Below are positions 41,233 through 50,062 of a stretch of 64,000 nt of DNA, piece after piece (the first letter of the stretch is position 1; every line of letters starts with the position of its first letter). The position numbers were made by a program, and so were the translations under genes. The notes under the pieces were generated by a model. That model was not told where the DNA came from. It did not search any database and saw only the letters and a program-made list of their open reading frames with translations. The DNA comes from Paraburkholderia ferrariae NBRC 106233 (GTDB lineage Bacteria; Pseudomonadota; Gammaproteobacteria; Burkholderiales; Burkholderiaceae). The stretch covers positions 1-64,000 of the forward strand of contig NZ_BAYB01000009.1 of the NCBI RefSeq assembly GCF_000685035.1. Direction: 5' to 3'.

Positions 41233-41247
41233 GTATCCCAATGTATC
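41233..41247. promoter_or_regulatory. GTATC direct-repeat box upstream of the GFA/two-component operon
   Basis: GTATCCCAATGTATC differs by one base from the box at 37834-37848. A third partial copy (TATCCCAA) lies about 26 bases closer to the gene. The position fits activation or autoregulation by the OmpR-type regulator encoded in the operon. Confidence 0.55.
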
Positions 41248-41319
41248 TGGGCGCAGGGCCGACAAGAAACATTGCAAATGCCGCTAGAAGCGGCGATCCG
41301 GCATGCGATTACGTAGGGG

Positions 41320-41541
41320 TAGTGGACACGCCGCCATCGAGCAACGAAGCCGCTCAACCAGCCCATGCTCGTGCCGGCGGGGCAAAAGGCGTCCGGAGCG
41401 TTTCTGATCGAGCAGGCACGGCTGATCGACACCGATGTGCGGGGCGTCATCGTCAAAGGCTCGGGACACGGGTTGATGCCGGAAGCGCCTGGGCAGACTA
41501 TTCCGGCAATCGTCAACTTCATCGATAGCGTGGGGGGAACG
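41320..41541 (+). pseudogene. C-terminal remnant of an alpha/beta hydrolase gene
   Basis: One plus-strand frame reads KPLNQPMLVPAGQKASGAF, then LIEQARLIDTDVRGVIVKGSGHG, then PGQTIPAIVNFIDSVGG. This is the end of an alpha/beta hydrolase of the epoxide/haloalkane type: a core strand, then the histidine of GSGH before a final helix. The nucleophile half is absent upstream, the stop codon is lost, and the frame runs on into antisense of mmsA. I treat it as a truncated remnant between the GFA operon and mmsA. Confidence 0.5.
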
Positions 41542-41598
41542 TCGAGAGAAGCGAATGCCGCGCCCCGGATACGGACGGCGCGGCATCTCGCACTGCCC

Positions 41599-43110
41599 TT
41601 ACTTCGCCACCGGCATCGTGAACTCGGCACCCTTCTCGGTGCTTTCCGGCCAGCGCTGCATGATCGACTTCTGCTTCGTATAGAAGCGCACGCCCTCTTC
41701 GCCATATGCGTGCATGTCGCCAAAGAGGCTGCGCTTCCAGCCGCCGAAGCCGTGCCAGGCCATCGGCACCGGAATCGGCACGTTGATGCCCACCATGCCC
41801 ACTTCGATCTGGCGGCCGAACTCGCGGGCCACGTTGCCGTCGCGCGTGAAGCAGGCCACGCCGTTGCCGAATTCGTGGTCGTTGATCAGTTGCACGGCTT
41901 CCGAAAAATCCTTCACGCGCACGCAGGCCAGCACCGGCCCGAAGATTTCCTCGCGATAGATGCGCATGTCGGGCGTGACGTTGTCGAAGAGCGTGCCGCC
42001 GGTAAAGAAGCCTTCTTCATGCCCGGGGACCTTGAGGCCGCGTCCGTCCACCACCAGCGTCGCGCCTTCTTCCACGCCATTGGCGATGTAGCCCTCGATG
42101 CGCTCCAGCGCCTGGCGCGTGACGATCGGGCCCATTTCGGCATCCGCTTCCATGCCGTTCTTCACGATCAGGTTCTTCGCACGCTCGGCGAGGCGCGGCA
42201 CGATCTTGTCCGCCACGTCGCCCACCAGCACCGCAACCGAGATCGCCATGCAGCGCTCGCCCGCCGAACCGTAACCGGCGCCGATCAGCGCATCCACGGC
42301 CTGGTCGAGGTCGGCGTCGGGCATGACGACCATATGGTTCTTGGCGCCGCCCAGCGCCTGCACGCGCTTGCCGTGCTTCGCACCCGTTTCGTAGATGTAG
42401 TTGGCGATGGGCGTGGAGCCCACGAAGCTCACGGCCTTCACGTCGCGGTGCGCGAGCAGCGCATCGACCACGGTCTTGTCGCCCTGCACGACGTTGAACA
42501 CGCCGTCCGGCAGGCCGGCTTCCTTGAGCAGACGGGCCATGAACAGCGCCGCCGAAGGATCGCGCTCGCTCGGCTTGAGCACGAACGTGCAGCCCGCCGC
42601 GAGCGCCACCGGGAACATCCAGCACGGCACCATGCACGGGAAGTTGAACGGCGTGATGCCCGCGACCACGCCCAGCGGCTGGCGCACGGTCCAGTTGTCC
42701 ATACCCGTGGACACCTGCTCCGTATAGTCGCCCTTGAGCAGTTGCGGGATGCCACAGGCGAATTCGATCACGTCGATGCCGCGCGCGACTTCGCCCTGGG
42801 CGTCGGCGAACACCTTGCCGTGCTCCGCGGTGATGATCGCCGCGAGTTCGTCCTTGTGGCGGTTCATCAGTTCCAGGAAGCGCAGCATGACGCGCGCCCG
42901 GCGGATGGGCGGCGTGTCGCGCCAGGCCGGGAACGCGGCTTTCGCGGCCGCCACGGCTGCATCCACGTCTGCGGCCTCGCCCAGCACGAGACGGCGCGCC
43001 ACGGCGCCCGTCGCCGGGTTGTAGACCGCCTGGGTACGGTCGCCCGTGCCCCGTTCGGCGTTGCCGCCAATGAAATGAACCACGTCCGCGGAATCGGTGT
43101 AAGCCTGCAT
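41599..43110 (-). CDS. mmsA: CoA-acylating methylmalonate-semialdehyde dehydrogenase
   Basis: This 503-residue aldehyde dehydrogenase of the MmsA type converts methylmalonate or malonate semialdehyde, NAD and CoA to propionyl- or acetyl-CoA. Family features are the start region [20 protein letters not shown], the NAD-site segment [19 protein letters not shown], the catalytic cysteine in [11 protein letters not shown] (about Cys286) and the C-terminal part [17 protein letters not shown]. The start at 43110 follows AAGGAGATGAC; the longer frame to 43224 lacks a site. The usual mmsB and other valine or inositol catabolic partners are not adjacent. It diverges from a LysR gene. Confidence 0.95.
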   Translation of the reverse strand: MQAYTDSADVVHFIGGNAERGTGDRTQAVYNPATGAVARRLVLGEAADVDAAVAAAKAAFPAWRDTPPIRRARVMLRFLELMNRHKDELAAIITAEHGKVFADAQGEVARGIDVIEFACGIPQLLKGDYTEQVSTGMDNWTVRQPLGVVAGITPFNFPCMVPCWMFPVALAAGCTFVLKPSERDPSAALFMARLLKEAGLPDGVFNVVQGDKTVVDALLAHRDVKAVSFVGSTPIANYIYETGAKHGKRVQALGGAKNHMVVMPDADLDQAVDALIGAGYGSAGERCMAISVAVLVGDVADKIVPRLAERAKNLIVKNGMEADAEMGPIVTRQALERIEGYIANGVEEGATLVVDGRGLKVPGHEEGFFTGGTLFDNVTPDMRIYREEIFGPVLACVRVKDFSEAVQLINDHEFGNGVACFTRDGNVAREFGRQIEVGMVGINVPIPVPMAWHGFGGWKRSLFGDMHAYGEEGVRFYTKQKSIMQRWPESTEKGAEFTMPVAK

Positions 43111-43186
43111 GTCATCTCCTTGCCACTTGGTTTGATGACGACAGTGTAAGGAGGCCTTTCGGGCCTGCAAAGACGCTGCGGCTGAA

Positions 43187-43214
43187 TTGATTGTTTTCCA
43201 TGGCAAACAATCAA
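43187..43214. promoter_or_regulatory. Perfect palindrome between mmsA and the LysR gene
   Basis: TTGATTGTTT (43187-43196) and its exact complement AAACAATCAA (43205-43214) flank eight central bases. The palindrome is 77 bases before the mmsA start and 49 bases before the LysR start, a good place for the LysR protein to bind and control both. Confidence 0.65.
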
Positions 43215-43262
43215 GGTAACTCACGATGAAAGATGCGGGAGCGCGGTGCTATCATCGGACTC

Positions 43263-44204
43263 ATGGATACGCAGAAAGTCGAAGCGCTCTGGAGCCATCT
43301 GCACTGGCTCAACGTGCTCGCGGAGCAAGGCAGCTACACCGCCGCGGCCACGCGCCTCGGCGTGAGCAAGGCGGCCATGAGCCAGCGCATTGCCGAACTG
43401 GAACGGGTAGCCGGCGTCGCGCTGGTGCAGCGCACCACGCGCAGCGTGCGCTTTACCGAGGCGGGGCGGCAGCTCGTGGAAGAAACGCGCGCGCAATTCG
43501 AGCACATCGCGGCGAGCTTCGCGAGCGTGCGCGAGATGGCCGAGGTCGTGCGCGGCACGGTGCGGGTGACGGCGCCCGTGGCGTTCGCGCGCCAGCAGCT
43601 CGTCCCGCGGCTCGGGCAGTTCGCGCGCGCGAATCCGGAGGTGCGCGTGCAGCTCGATCTGTCCGACCGCCTCACTTCGATTGCGAGCGAAGGTTTTGAT
43701 CTCGCCATCCGCCATAGCGTGCAGGTGCCCGAAACGCACGTGGCGTGGAAGCTGTGCGACACGCGCTCCGTGATCGCCGCCACGCCCGCCTACCTCAAAC
43801 GGCGCGGCACGCCGCAGGCGCCTGCCGATCTCGCGGCCCACGACTGTCTGTTCTATCCGCGCATGCCGGGCTCGGCGGTCTGGTCGTTCGAAAAAGCAGC
43901 GCGCCGCGCGGACCCCGCCCGCGCGAACGTGAGCGTGAACGGCCCGGTCTCGGCCAACAACAGCGAGGCGCTGCGCGACGCCGCACTGGAGCATCTGGGC
44001 ATTGCGCTCTTGCCCGACTTCAGCGCCCAGACCGCGCTACAGGCCGGCAAGCTGGTTCTGTTGCTCCCGGCCTGGCGCCCCGTAGGCGCGTTTGCCCCGG
44101 AACTGCACGTGCTGCGCCCCTATGGCGCCCATGTGCCGCGGGCCGTCACGCGCTTCACCGAATTCCTTCGGGAGTCCTTTGCAGGTGGCTTTCCCCTCGA
44201 ATGA
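43263..44204 (+). CDS. LysR-family regulator (aromatic/short-chain dehydrogenase-associated group)
   Basis: This 313-residue protein starts MDTQKVEALWSHLHWLNVLAEQG. It has a LysR winged helix (TAAATRLGVSKAAMSQRIAEL) and a substrate-binding domain with the SLTR subgroup pattern RLTSIASEGFDLAIRHSVQVPETHV. The ATG at 43263 was chosen because the HTH then starts at the usual distance; the frame to 43233 lacks a site. LysR genes of this subgroup normally diverge from, or precede, a short-chain dehydrogenase gene. Here a decayed SDR fragment lies directly downstream, so the original target may be lost and the palindrome before mmsA may be its remaining site. Confidence 0.92.
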   Translation: MDTQKVEALWSHLHWLNVLAEQGSYTAAATRLGVSKAAMSQRIAELERVAGVALVQRTTRSVRFTEAGRQLVEETRAQFEHIAASFASVREMAEVVRGTVRVTAPVAFARQQLVPRLGQFARANPEVRVQLDLSDRLTSIASEGFDLAIRHSVQVPETHVAWKLCDTRSVIAATPAYLKRRGTPQAPADLAAHDCLFYPRMPGSAVWSFEKAARRADPARANVSVNGPVSANNSEALRDAALEHLGIALLPDFSAQTALQAGKLVLLLPAWRPVGAFAPELHVLRPYGAHVPRAVTRFTEFLRESFAGGFPLE

Positions 44205-44251
44205 GGGCGAACGCAAAGCTATTCGCCTGCCCCTCCGCGTGAATGCGGTGT

Positions 44252-44458
44252 CGCTGGGGTACGTCGCTGGGGTACATCGATACGCCGCTGCTCGACACGT
44301 TTTTCGGCGACGGCAAGCATGACACGCTCGCCGCCCCTGTCCACCGGACGCATCGGCCAGCCCGGGATGTCGCGCAGGCCGTACGCCTGTTGCTCACGGG
44401 CGGCTTCATTGCTGCGGGCGAAGTGCTGCATCGCCACGGCGGCGCGCGCTGGGCCTAG
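44252..44458 (+). pseudogene. Remnant of a short-chain dehydrogenase/reductase gene
   Basis: About 69 codons correspond to the last part of a classical SDR: GYIDTPLLDTFFGDG, then DVAQAVRLLLTGGF and a C-terminal pattern like GEVLHxxGGARW. The expected motif RIGQP is present in a different frame at about 44350, so small indels have disrupted the reading frame. The Rossmann half and the catalytic YxxxK are gone. A 13-bp direct duplication (TCGCTGGGGTACx) lies at its left edge. It follows the LysR gene. Confidence 0.65.
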
Positions 44459-44500
44459 TCAGCCGCGAGCCGGGTCGCAAGCCGAGTCGCAAACCGGCTT

Positions 44501-45430
44501 TCACCCCTGCCCCTCGGCATTGAGCAGGTCCTGCACAAGCTGGTTCGACACATAGTGCGGGCCGTCGAAAATCCAGGTCTTGTAGTTGCGGTAAGCCAGC
44601 AATTGCGGCAGCAACTCGGCCGCCGTGGCCGGGCGAAAGCCGCTGCCGCTCTGAGCCGGCCGGAAGGCTTCGGCGATGATCCGCACGCGGTTGCCGCCCA
44701 GCCGGGCCGCGAGCGCATCGGCATAACCGCGCGCCGCGTCCGGGGCGCGCGCCGAGGCGCCGCAGCCGTCCTGGAAGAACACGCCCACGTCGCGCGGCAG
44801 GCAGCCATCGAGGAACGCGGCGAGCGCCGGGCCGCCTACGTTCGAGTTGTCATACGCGCTCACCCAGAGCGGTCGCGGCAGTTCGTCGAGCAGCGGTGCA
44901 AGCGCCGAGACACCCTGCCACGTGGGATCGATTTCGACGGGAAAGTAGTAGCCGGCGACATGCACCGGCGGCTGCGCCGCGACCAGTTGAAGCGACCACT
45001 CCGCCAGTTGCGCCAGATTCGTGCGCGCCGCGGTCTCGTCGAAATAGCCGGCCAGCCCGACGATCACGTTGCGCGCCCACGGCGCCTGCGCAATGCCGGT
45101 CCAGTCCGGCAGCGGGCTGGACGGTTGCAGGCCGCTCGCGGTGTCGGCGACCGGCAGGAACGACGTACCGTCCACGGCGGTCCATTGCACCAGCAAGTCC
45201 GTCACGCCAAGGCGGTCCCAGTCGCCCTGCGGGTTCAGATGGTCCGCATCGGGTTGCCAGACGATGCCTTGCGCGAGGCTTTGCGGACTGTCCGAGCCGG
45301 GTGCCGAGCACGCGCCGGCAAGGAGCGCGCCCACGCCCGCCGCCAACAGGGCGCGGCGGCGCGGCGATTGCAGCGTGCGCGCAGCCGGGATCGGCCGCTT
45401 CGCATTGCGAGGATCGACTGGCTCAGGCAT
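44501..45430 (-). CDS. Lipoprotein with DUF4434-like (glycosidase-type TIM barrel) domain, last gene of the EPS operon
   Basis: This 309-residue protein has an arginine-rich n-region (SPRRRALLAAGVGALLAGACS) with a lipobox-like GAC. The rest reads like a small TIM barrel: DLLVQWTAVDG near residue 75, HVAGYYFPVEID near 155, LWVSAYDNS and a C-terminal YKTWIFDGPHY. This resembles DUF4434, a family considered a glycoside hydrolase because of its fold. The start at 45430 overlaps the DltA-like stop by eight bases; an earlier ATG at 45454 is possible. It may trim or bind the polymer made by the operon. The family call is moderate. Confidence 0.6.
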   Translation of the reverse strand: MPEPVDPRNAKRPIPAARTLQSPRRRALLAAGVGALLAGACSAPGSDSPQSLAQGIVWQPDADHLNPQGDWDRLGVTDLLVQWTAVDGTSFLPVADTASGLQPSSPLPDWTGIAQAPWARNVIVGLAGYFDETAARTNLAQLAEWSLQLVAAQPPVHVAGYYFPVEIDPTWQGVSALAPLLDELPRPLWVSAYDNSNVGGPALAAFLDGCLPRDVGVFFQDGCGASARAPDAARGYADALAARLGGNRVRIIAEAFRPAQSGSGFRPATAAELLPQLLAYRNYKTWIFDGPHYVSNQLVQDLLNAEGQG

Positions 45431-46928
45431 CGGTCCGACGTTCTGTACGGGCATGAAATTCACGGTAGTCGTTGGCAAGCTGCGCGCGGTCGATCTTCGA
45501 GTTGACGGTGAGCGGCAAGGAGCGGCAGGTCAGCAGTTCGGATGGAATCATGTAGGGCGGCAGGTGTTGGCCCAATTGCGATTTCCAGTTGGGCGAAGCA
45601 TCGGGTAGGTGTTCGTTATCGTCCTGGTCACGGGCGCTGTCCCCGGTCGCGACATACGCCACGATCCGCACCACCGAACCGTCCGCACGACGCAGCGGCA
45701 CCGCCGCCCCGCCCTCCACGCCGGGCAGCGTCCGCAGGGCTGCGTCGATCTCCGCCAGTTCGATCCGGTAACCGCCCAGCTTGATCTGTTCGTCGATCCG
45801 GCCGTGGCAAAAGAGAAGCCCGTCGCCTTCCACCGAACCGAGATCGCCCGTCCGGAAAGCGCGCTGCCCGCTATGCGTGAACATGCGCGAAGCGTTCAGG
45901 TCGTCGCGATTCAGGTAGCCGCGCATCACGTGCGCGCCCGCAATGCACAGCTCGCCGTTCTCCACGAAGACTTCCGCATCGCGCTTCGCGTAGCCGATGG
46001 GCAGACGCGCGTGCTGCGCGAGCACCGCGTCGTCCACCACGATCCAGGTGGTGGCCACCGTCGCTTCGGTCGGTCCATAGGTGTTGATGATGCGCGCGTT
46101 CGGGAAGCGTCGCCGCAGTTGCCGCGCAAGCGGCACCGGCAGCACTTCACCGCAGAACAGAAACGTCCTGAGCGACGGCAACCCCGCCGCGGAGAACTGC
46201 GCGCTCAGCAATTGCTGCTGGGCGAAAGACGGCGTGGATACCCACGTGGTCAGGCCGTTGCGCGCGAGGATGGCGCGAAAGAGGTTGCCCTGGGCGGTCA
46301 GCGAGCGCGAGGCAAGCACGATGGTGCCGCCCATGGCCAGCGTGCCGAATACTTCGTACATCGAAAGATCGAAGCTGAACGGCGCCTGGCTCAGGAACAC
46401 CGGCGCCTCGCCGAGTGCGAAATCTTCCATCCAGGCGGCCAGCGCCGCCACGCTCTCGCGGCCGATCTGCACGCCCTTGGGTTCGCCCGTCGTGCCGGAC
46501 GTGAAAAGTACGTAGGCAAGACCGGACTCGCGCAACGGCGGCGGTGCCGATGCCGGGTCAGCCACGGCAAGCCCCTCGCTTTCGAGTGCGGCGAAGCAGC
46601 CCGCGCTCGCGTCGAAGCAGGTCGTCGCGCCAAGCACCGCGGCAATGCGCTGCATGCGCTCCTCGGGATAGATCGTATCGACGGGCACGAACGGCGCGCG
46701 CAGCAGCAGCGCCCCCGCCATCGCCACGAAAAACGCCGCTTCCTTGTGGCCACGCACGATCACGGGCACGTCCGCCCCGAAGCCGTACTCCTGCGCCTCG
46801 GCGGCCCACGCCTGCGCTTCGGCGGCCAGTTCGCGCCAACGCAAGCTGCGATCGGCGCCGATGACGGCCCATGCGTCGGCGCGCACGTCGTCATCGACAA
46901 AGCGGTTTTCAGTCAGGTCGAAGCGCAT
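45423..46928 (-). CDS. dltA: DltA-like D-alanine:carrier-protein ligase
   Basis: This 501-residue ANL-family adenylating enzyme has a phosphate loop FTSGTTGEPKG at 142-152, the YGPTEAT motif at 284-290 and a C-terminal lysine in NSKIDR. The DltA hallmark FLFCGEVLP contains Cys259, and the pocket Asp187 is in FSFDLSMYE. These two are 72 residues apart, as are the substrate-pocket Asp197 and Cys269 of B. cereus DltA, which select D-alanine. It would activate D-Ala with ATP and load it on the carrier protein whose gene ends one base upstream. Substrates other than D-Ala cannot be excluded. Confidence 0.85.
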   Translation of the reverse strand: MRFDLTENRFVDDDVRADAWAVIGADRSLRWRELAAEAQAWAAEAQEYGFGADVPVIVRGHKEAAFFVAMAGALLLRAPFVPVDTIYPEERMQRIAAVLGATTCFDASAGCFAALESEGLAVADPASAPPPLRESGLAYVLFTSGTTGEPKGVQIGRESVAALAAWMEDFALGEAPVFLSQAPFSFDLSMYEVFGTLAMGGTIVLASRSLTAQGNLFRAILARNGLTTWVSTPSFAQQQLLSAQFSAAGLPSLRTFLFCGEVLPVPLARQLRRRFPNARIINTYGPTEATVATTWIVVDDAVLAQHARLPIGYAKRDAEVFVENGELCIAGAHVMRGYLNRDDLNASRMFTHSGQRAFRTGDLGSVEGDGLLFCHGRIDEQIKLGGYRIELAEIDAALRTLPGVEGGAAVPLRRADGSVVRIVAYVATGDSARDQDDNEHLPDASPNWKSQLGQHLPPYMIPSELLTCRSLPLTVNSKIDRAQLANDYREFHARTERRTDA

Positions 46929-46929
46929 C

Positions 46930-47172
46930 TCATTGCCCGCGCCGGGCGGCCACGTACGCGCTCAGCGCATCGACGGAGGCCAGATGCTCGGCGATCTCGG
47001 TGGGCGGTATCTGCACGCCGAACTGCGCTTCCACGCCCATCACGATCTCGACGGCCAGCACCGAATCGACCAGGCCGCTTTCCAGCAGCGCTTCGTCGTG
47101 GCTCACGGGGCGCACCACGACGGATTCCACGAGACTCGCCACTTCGGCACTCAGTTTTTCGTTTTGATTCAT
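46930..47172 (-). CDS. dltC: DltC-like acyl/aminoacyl carrier protein
   Basis: This 80-residue acidic helical protein has the phosphopantetheine serine at Ser37 in SGLVDSVLAVEIV, followed by helix 3 with FGVQIPPTEIAEHLASV. Size and motif fit DltC/ACP-type carriers that hold the activated residue as a thioester. It lies 32 bases after the MBOAT gene and one base before the DltA-like gene, so ligase, carrier and acyltransferase are made together. A fatty-acid ACP role is unlikely here because no fatty-acid genes are nearby. Confidence 0.85.
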   Translation of the reverse strand: MNQNEKLSAEVASLVESVVVRPVSHDEALLESGLVDSVLAVEIVMGVEAQFGVQIPPTEIAEHLASVDALSAYVAARRGQ

Positions 47173-47204
47173 GGTGATCGTCCTCACAAAGAGCGTTCCG
47201 GGTG

Positions 47205-48809
47205 TCAGAACTGGAAATAGAGAAAGCGCACTTCGCCGTGCAACTGCGCGACGCAGAAGGCCAGCACCCCCACCATCGCAGCGGTCCAGCCGAGCGACGG
47301 GCGCCAGCGCGTCAGCTTCGGGCCACCTTCGGCCGGCCGCTCCAGCGCCGGCGAAAAGCGGCCCATTAACTGATGTGAATTGGGCAGGCACCACGCGATC
47401 GCGAGGAGCACGGCAATACGCAGCGCCAGCATCGAGCGGCCCGTCACCAGATGGAGCCAGCTTCCGGCGTCCAGATTCGCGGCATGCCAGGCCGGCCAGC
47501 CGAGCGGCTCGATGCCGCGCAGGCCCGCCATGCCTTCGAGAAGCGCCAGCGCATCGCCCACGCCGTGCGCACGAAAGAACGCGAAGGCGACGAGTGCTGC
47601 CACAAAAGTCAGGAGTACGTTGCAGATATGGCGGATGCGTGCGCGCCAGCCGGTGGCGGCAGCAGCAGCCGCGGCCCCGGGCCGCAGCCGCCAGGCATGA
47701 TTCACAGTCAGATAGCCGGCATGCAGCAGGCCGTAGATCAGATACTGCAAACCCGCGCCGTGCCAGATGCCGGCCAGCGCCATCGTATAGAGCGTGGGCG
47801 TGGCCACGGTGGCGACGAAGCCGCCTGTCGAGCGCTGCGCAAGACGCCCGATGGGCAGGCCACGCCGGGCCCGCTGCCGGTTGATGCGCATCGCCAGCGG
47901 GTAATACAGGTACGCGGTCAGATAGCGCGTGAGCGTCATGTGCCAGCGCTGCCAGAAGTCGATGATGCTGGCGGCCTTGAACGGCGAGTTGAAGTTCAGC
48001 GGGAAGCGCACGCCGAACATCTTCGCGAGGCCCATGGCCATGTCCGAGTAGCCGGAAAAGTCGAAATACAGTTGCAGCGCGTATGCGAGACAGGTGCCCC
48101 ACGCGGCCAGCCACTGCAAATCGTGCGGCGCGGCAAAGCCCGCATCGGCATACGGCGCAATCGTATCGGCAAGCAGCACCTTTTTCGCGAGCCCGATCGT
48201 GAACACAAAGGCGCCAATCGAGAGATTCTCGGCGCGCAGCCGGTAGGTGCCCGGCTGCGCGAACTGCGTCATCATCTCCTTGTGATGCAGGATCGGACCC
48301 GCGATCAGATGCGGAAAGAAGGTGACGAACTGCACGTAGCCCAGCACGTCGCGCTCCTTCACGATGCCTGCGTTGCAGTCGAGCAGATAGCCGATCTGCG
48401 TGAAGGTGAAGAACGACACGCCCAGCGGCAGGATCACTTCGTGCATGCCCTGCGCGAGCCAGCCGGCCGGCGCCACACCGCTTGCGTGCACGAGCGCGGT
48501 GAGCAGCGTTGCCAGATATTTGTAGCGCACGAGCACGGCGAGATCGGCCGCAATCGCAAGCCCGAGCAGCCAGCGGCGGCACCGCGACTGCGCCGGCGCG
48601 GCGACGATGGCGCAACTCATCGCGTAGTTGAAGGCAATCGAGATCGTCAGTAATGCTACGAAAGCGGGATTCCACCAGCCGTAGAACACGACCGACGCGC
48701 CACACAGCCATGCCGCCGCCGCGCGCGGCAGACGCGCGCCGAGCAGGTAGTAACCCGCCAGCGCGAGCGGCAGAAACAGTGTGAGGAAAATGAACGAGTT
48801 GAATAGCAT
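47205..48809 (-). CDS. MBOAT O-acyltransferase (AlgI/DltB type)
   Basis: This 534-residue polytopic membrane protein has the MBOAT pattern of AlgI. It starts MLFNSFIFLTLFLPLALAGY, then has SFFTFTQIGYLLDC, the FDFSGYSDMAMGL motif, the WQRWH motif with His290 and the catalytic His350 in GIWHGAG. It would pass an acyl group from a cytoplasmic thioester to the outside of the inner membrane. The sequence is closer in motif detail to AlgI than to Gram-positive DltB, yet the neighbouring genes supply a DltC carrier. The stop of the upstream AlgJ-like gene is five bases before its start. Confidence 0.88.
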   Translation of the reverse strand: MLFNSFIFLTLFLPLALAGYYLLGARLPRAAAAWLCGASVVFYGWWNPAFVALLTISIAFNYAMSCAIVAAPAQSRCRRWLLGLAIAADLAVLVRYKYLATLLTALVHASGVAPAGWLAQGMHEVILPLGVSFFTFTQIGYLLDCNAGIVKERDVLGYVQFVTFFPHLIAGPILHHKEMMTQFAQPGTYRLRAENLSIGAFVFTIGLAKKVLLADTIAPYADAGFAAPHDLQWLAAWGTCLAYALQLYFDFSGYSDMAMGLAKMFGVRFPLNFNSPFKAASIIDFWQRWHMTLTRYLTAYLYYPLAMRINRQRARRGLPIGRLAQRSTGGFVATVATPTLYTMALAGIWHGAGLQYLIYGLLHAGYLTVNHAWRLRPGAAAAAAATGWRARIRHICNVLLTFVAALVAFAFFRAHGVGDALALLEGMAGLRGIEPLGWPAWHAANLDAGSWLHLVTGRSMLALRIAVLLAIAWCLPNSHQLMGRFSPALERPAEGGPKLTRWRPSLGWTAAMVGVLAFCVAQLHGEVRFLYFQF

Positions 48810-48814
48810 CGACG

Positions 48815-50062
48815 TCAGTCCTGGCGGGCGGCGGGCATTTCGTGCGCAGCACCGGCAACGGGAAGATTCGCGCCTGCCTGTGGCGCAACCCTGGGCTGCC
48901 CGGCGGCAACGGGCAAAGAAAGCGCGTCCTCCGACATTTCCCAGATCACCACGCGCACGCTCGCGGGCCACGAGGCACGCTTCGTCCACATGGCCTGCAG
49001 GGCGCGGTCGAACTGGCCGTCGTCGAGGCTCACGTTCCAGACCTCGCGCCCGAGGCGCTCGCCCAGACGGTCGGCAAACGCGCTGCGGCGCGAGAACGAG
49101 CTGCCGGCCAGCATGACTTCTGCGCTCGGGCCCGCGTCGAGGAGGCCGCCCGCGCGCACGGGCGTCAGCGTTTCCCCGGCCTCGACGTCGGGCGCGGGGC
49201 GCCAGCCATCCGGCACATCGGCGAGACCTGCGAGCTGAAGCAGATCGCCCACGCGCGGCGCAACCGGCGCCTGCGCATGCACGAAGCGCGTATCGCCGCG
49301 CGTGCCGAGAAACGGCAGCACGGCGTTCGCCACGACCTGAGCCGCCGCTTCGGCGCCGCGCGCGTTCCAATGCACGTCGGTGCGATAGAACGATGGCCGC
49401 GCCTGCTGCAAAGCAGGCAGCAGATCGACATGGGCAACGCCCGCTTCCTGGAGCGCATGCTGCCAGCGCGCGAGGCGTCGCGTCATGACGGGGGCCTGTT
49501 CGAGGCCGCATAGCGCATCGTTCTCCACGCGCGCCTTGTCCGGCACCGTGGCCACCACGAGTGCGATACCCGAGGCACGCAGCGCGCTCGCGTAGGTGTT
49601 GAGCGTCGCGATGCGCGCATCGATCAAGGCATCGGTCGCGCTCTTGCCGCCATCGTCGCCAACGGGCTTCAGGCCATCCCGGTAGAACAGCCAGCCGGGG
49701 CATCCTTCGCTGACCTGCGGACCCAGATCGCCGAACAGGCGGTAACGCACGGCGGCCTCCCAGCCATGCAGACCGCGCGCGTAAGGCACGTCGATCGCAC
49801 GGTCGATCTGGCGGCCCAGCGTGCCGTCACGCCAGCCTTGCAGATCGAACGTCGCGCCATCGTTGCGCGCGGCCACGAGAGCGACCAGCGCGCCCGCGAA
49901 ACCGAGCGCGAGCAGCCCCGCCACGAGCCAGGCCGCCGGCGCGTGGTTCGCGGGCGGACCCGCTGGCGCCCCGGCCGCTGCCCGCTTCGCGCCATGGGCG
50001 GCCTCCGGCTTTGGCGGGGCGACCTGCGATCCGGCAGCCTCGCCGGTCTCCTGCGCGCTCAT
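48815..50062 (-). CDS. AlgJ/AlgX-like SGNH acyltransferase, second copy
   Basis: This 415-residue protein has a cytoplasmic N-terminus rich in Pro and Ala, one membrane helix near residues 43-65 and a periplasmic SGNH-type domain. The conserved Asp-x-His is in DVHW (near residue 235) and the nucleophilic serine is in AGSSFS (near residue 325), as in the alginate O-acetylation proteins AlgJ and AlgX. It would finish transfer of the acyl group to the polymer. The start overlaps the first SGNH gene stop by four bases (ATGA). Two different SGNH copies in one operon parallel the AlgJ/AlgX division of labour. Confidence 0.8.
   Translation of the reverse strand: MSAQETGEAAGSQVAPPKPEAAHGAKRAAAGAPAGPPANHAPAAWLVAGLLALGFAGALVALVAARNDGATFDLQGWRDGTLGRQIDRAIDVPYARGLHGWEAAVRYRLFGDLGPQVSEGCPGWLFYRDGLKPVGDDGGKSATDALIDARIATLNTYASALRASGIALVVATVPDKARVENDALCGLEQAPVMTRRLARWQHALQEAGVAHVDLLPALQQARPSFYRTDVHWNARGAEAAAQVVANAVLPFLGTRGDTRFVHAQAPVAPRVGDLLQLAGLADVPDGWRPAPDVEAGETLTPVRAGGLLDAGPSAEVMLAGSSFSRRSAFADRLGERLGREVWNVSLDDGQFDRALQAMWTKRASWPASVRVVIWEMSEDALSLPVAAGQPRVAPQAGANLPVAGAAHEMPAARQD

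Noticed and set aside
44252..44280. A GGGGTAC direct repeat and GATACG near 44260 as a third GTATC regulatory box
   Set aside because: The half-sites do not match in sequence or spacing. They fall inside the eroded dehydrogenase fragment and look like a 13-bp local duplication.
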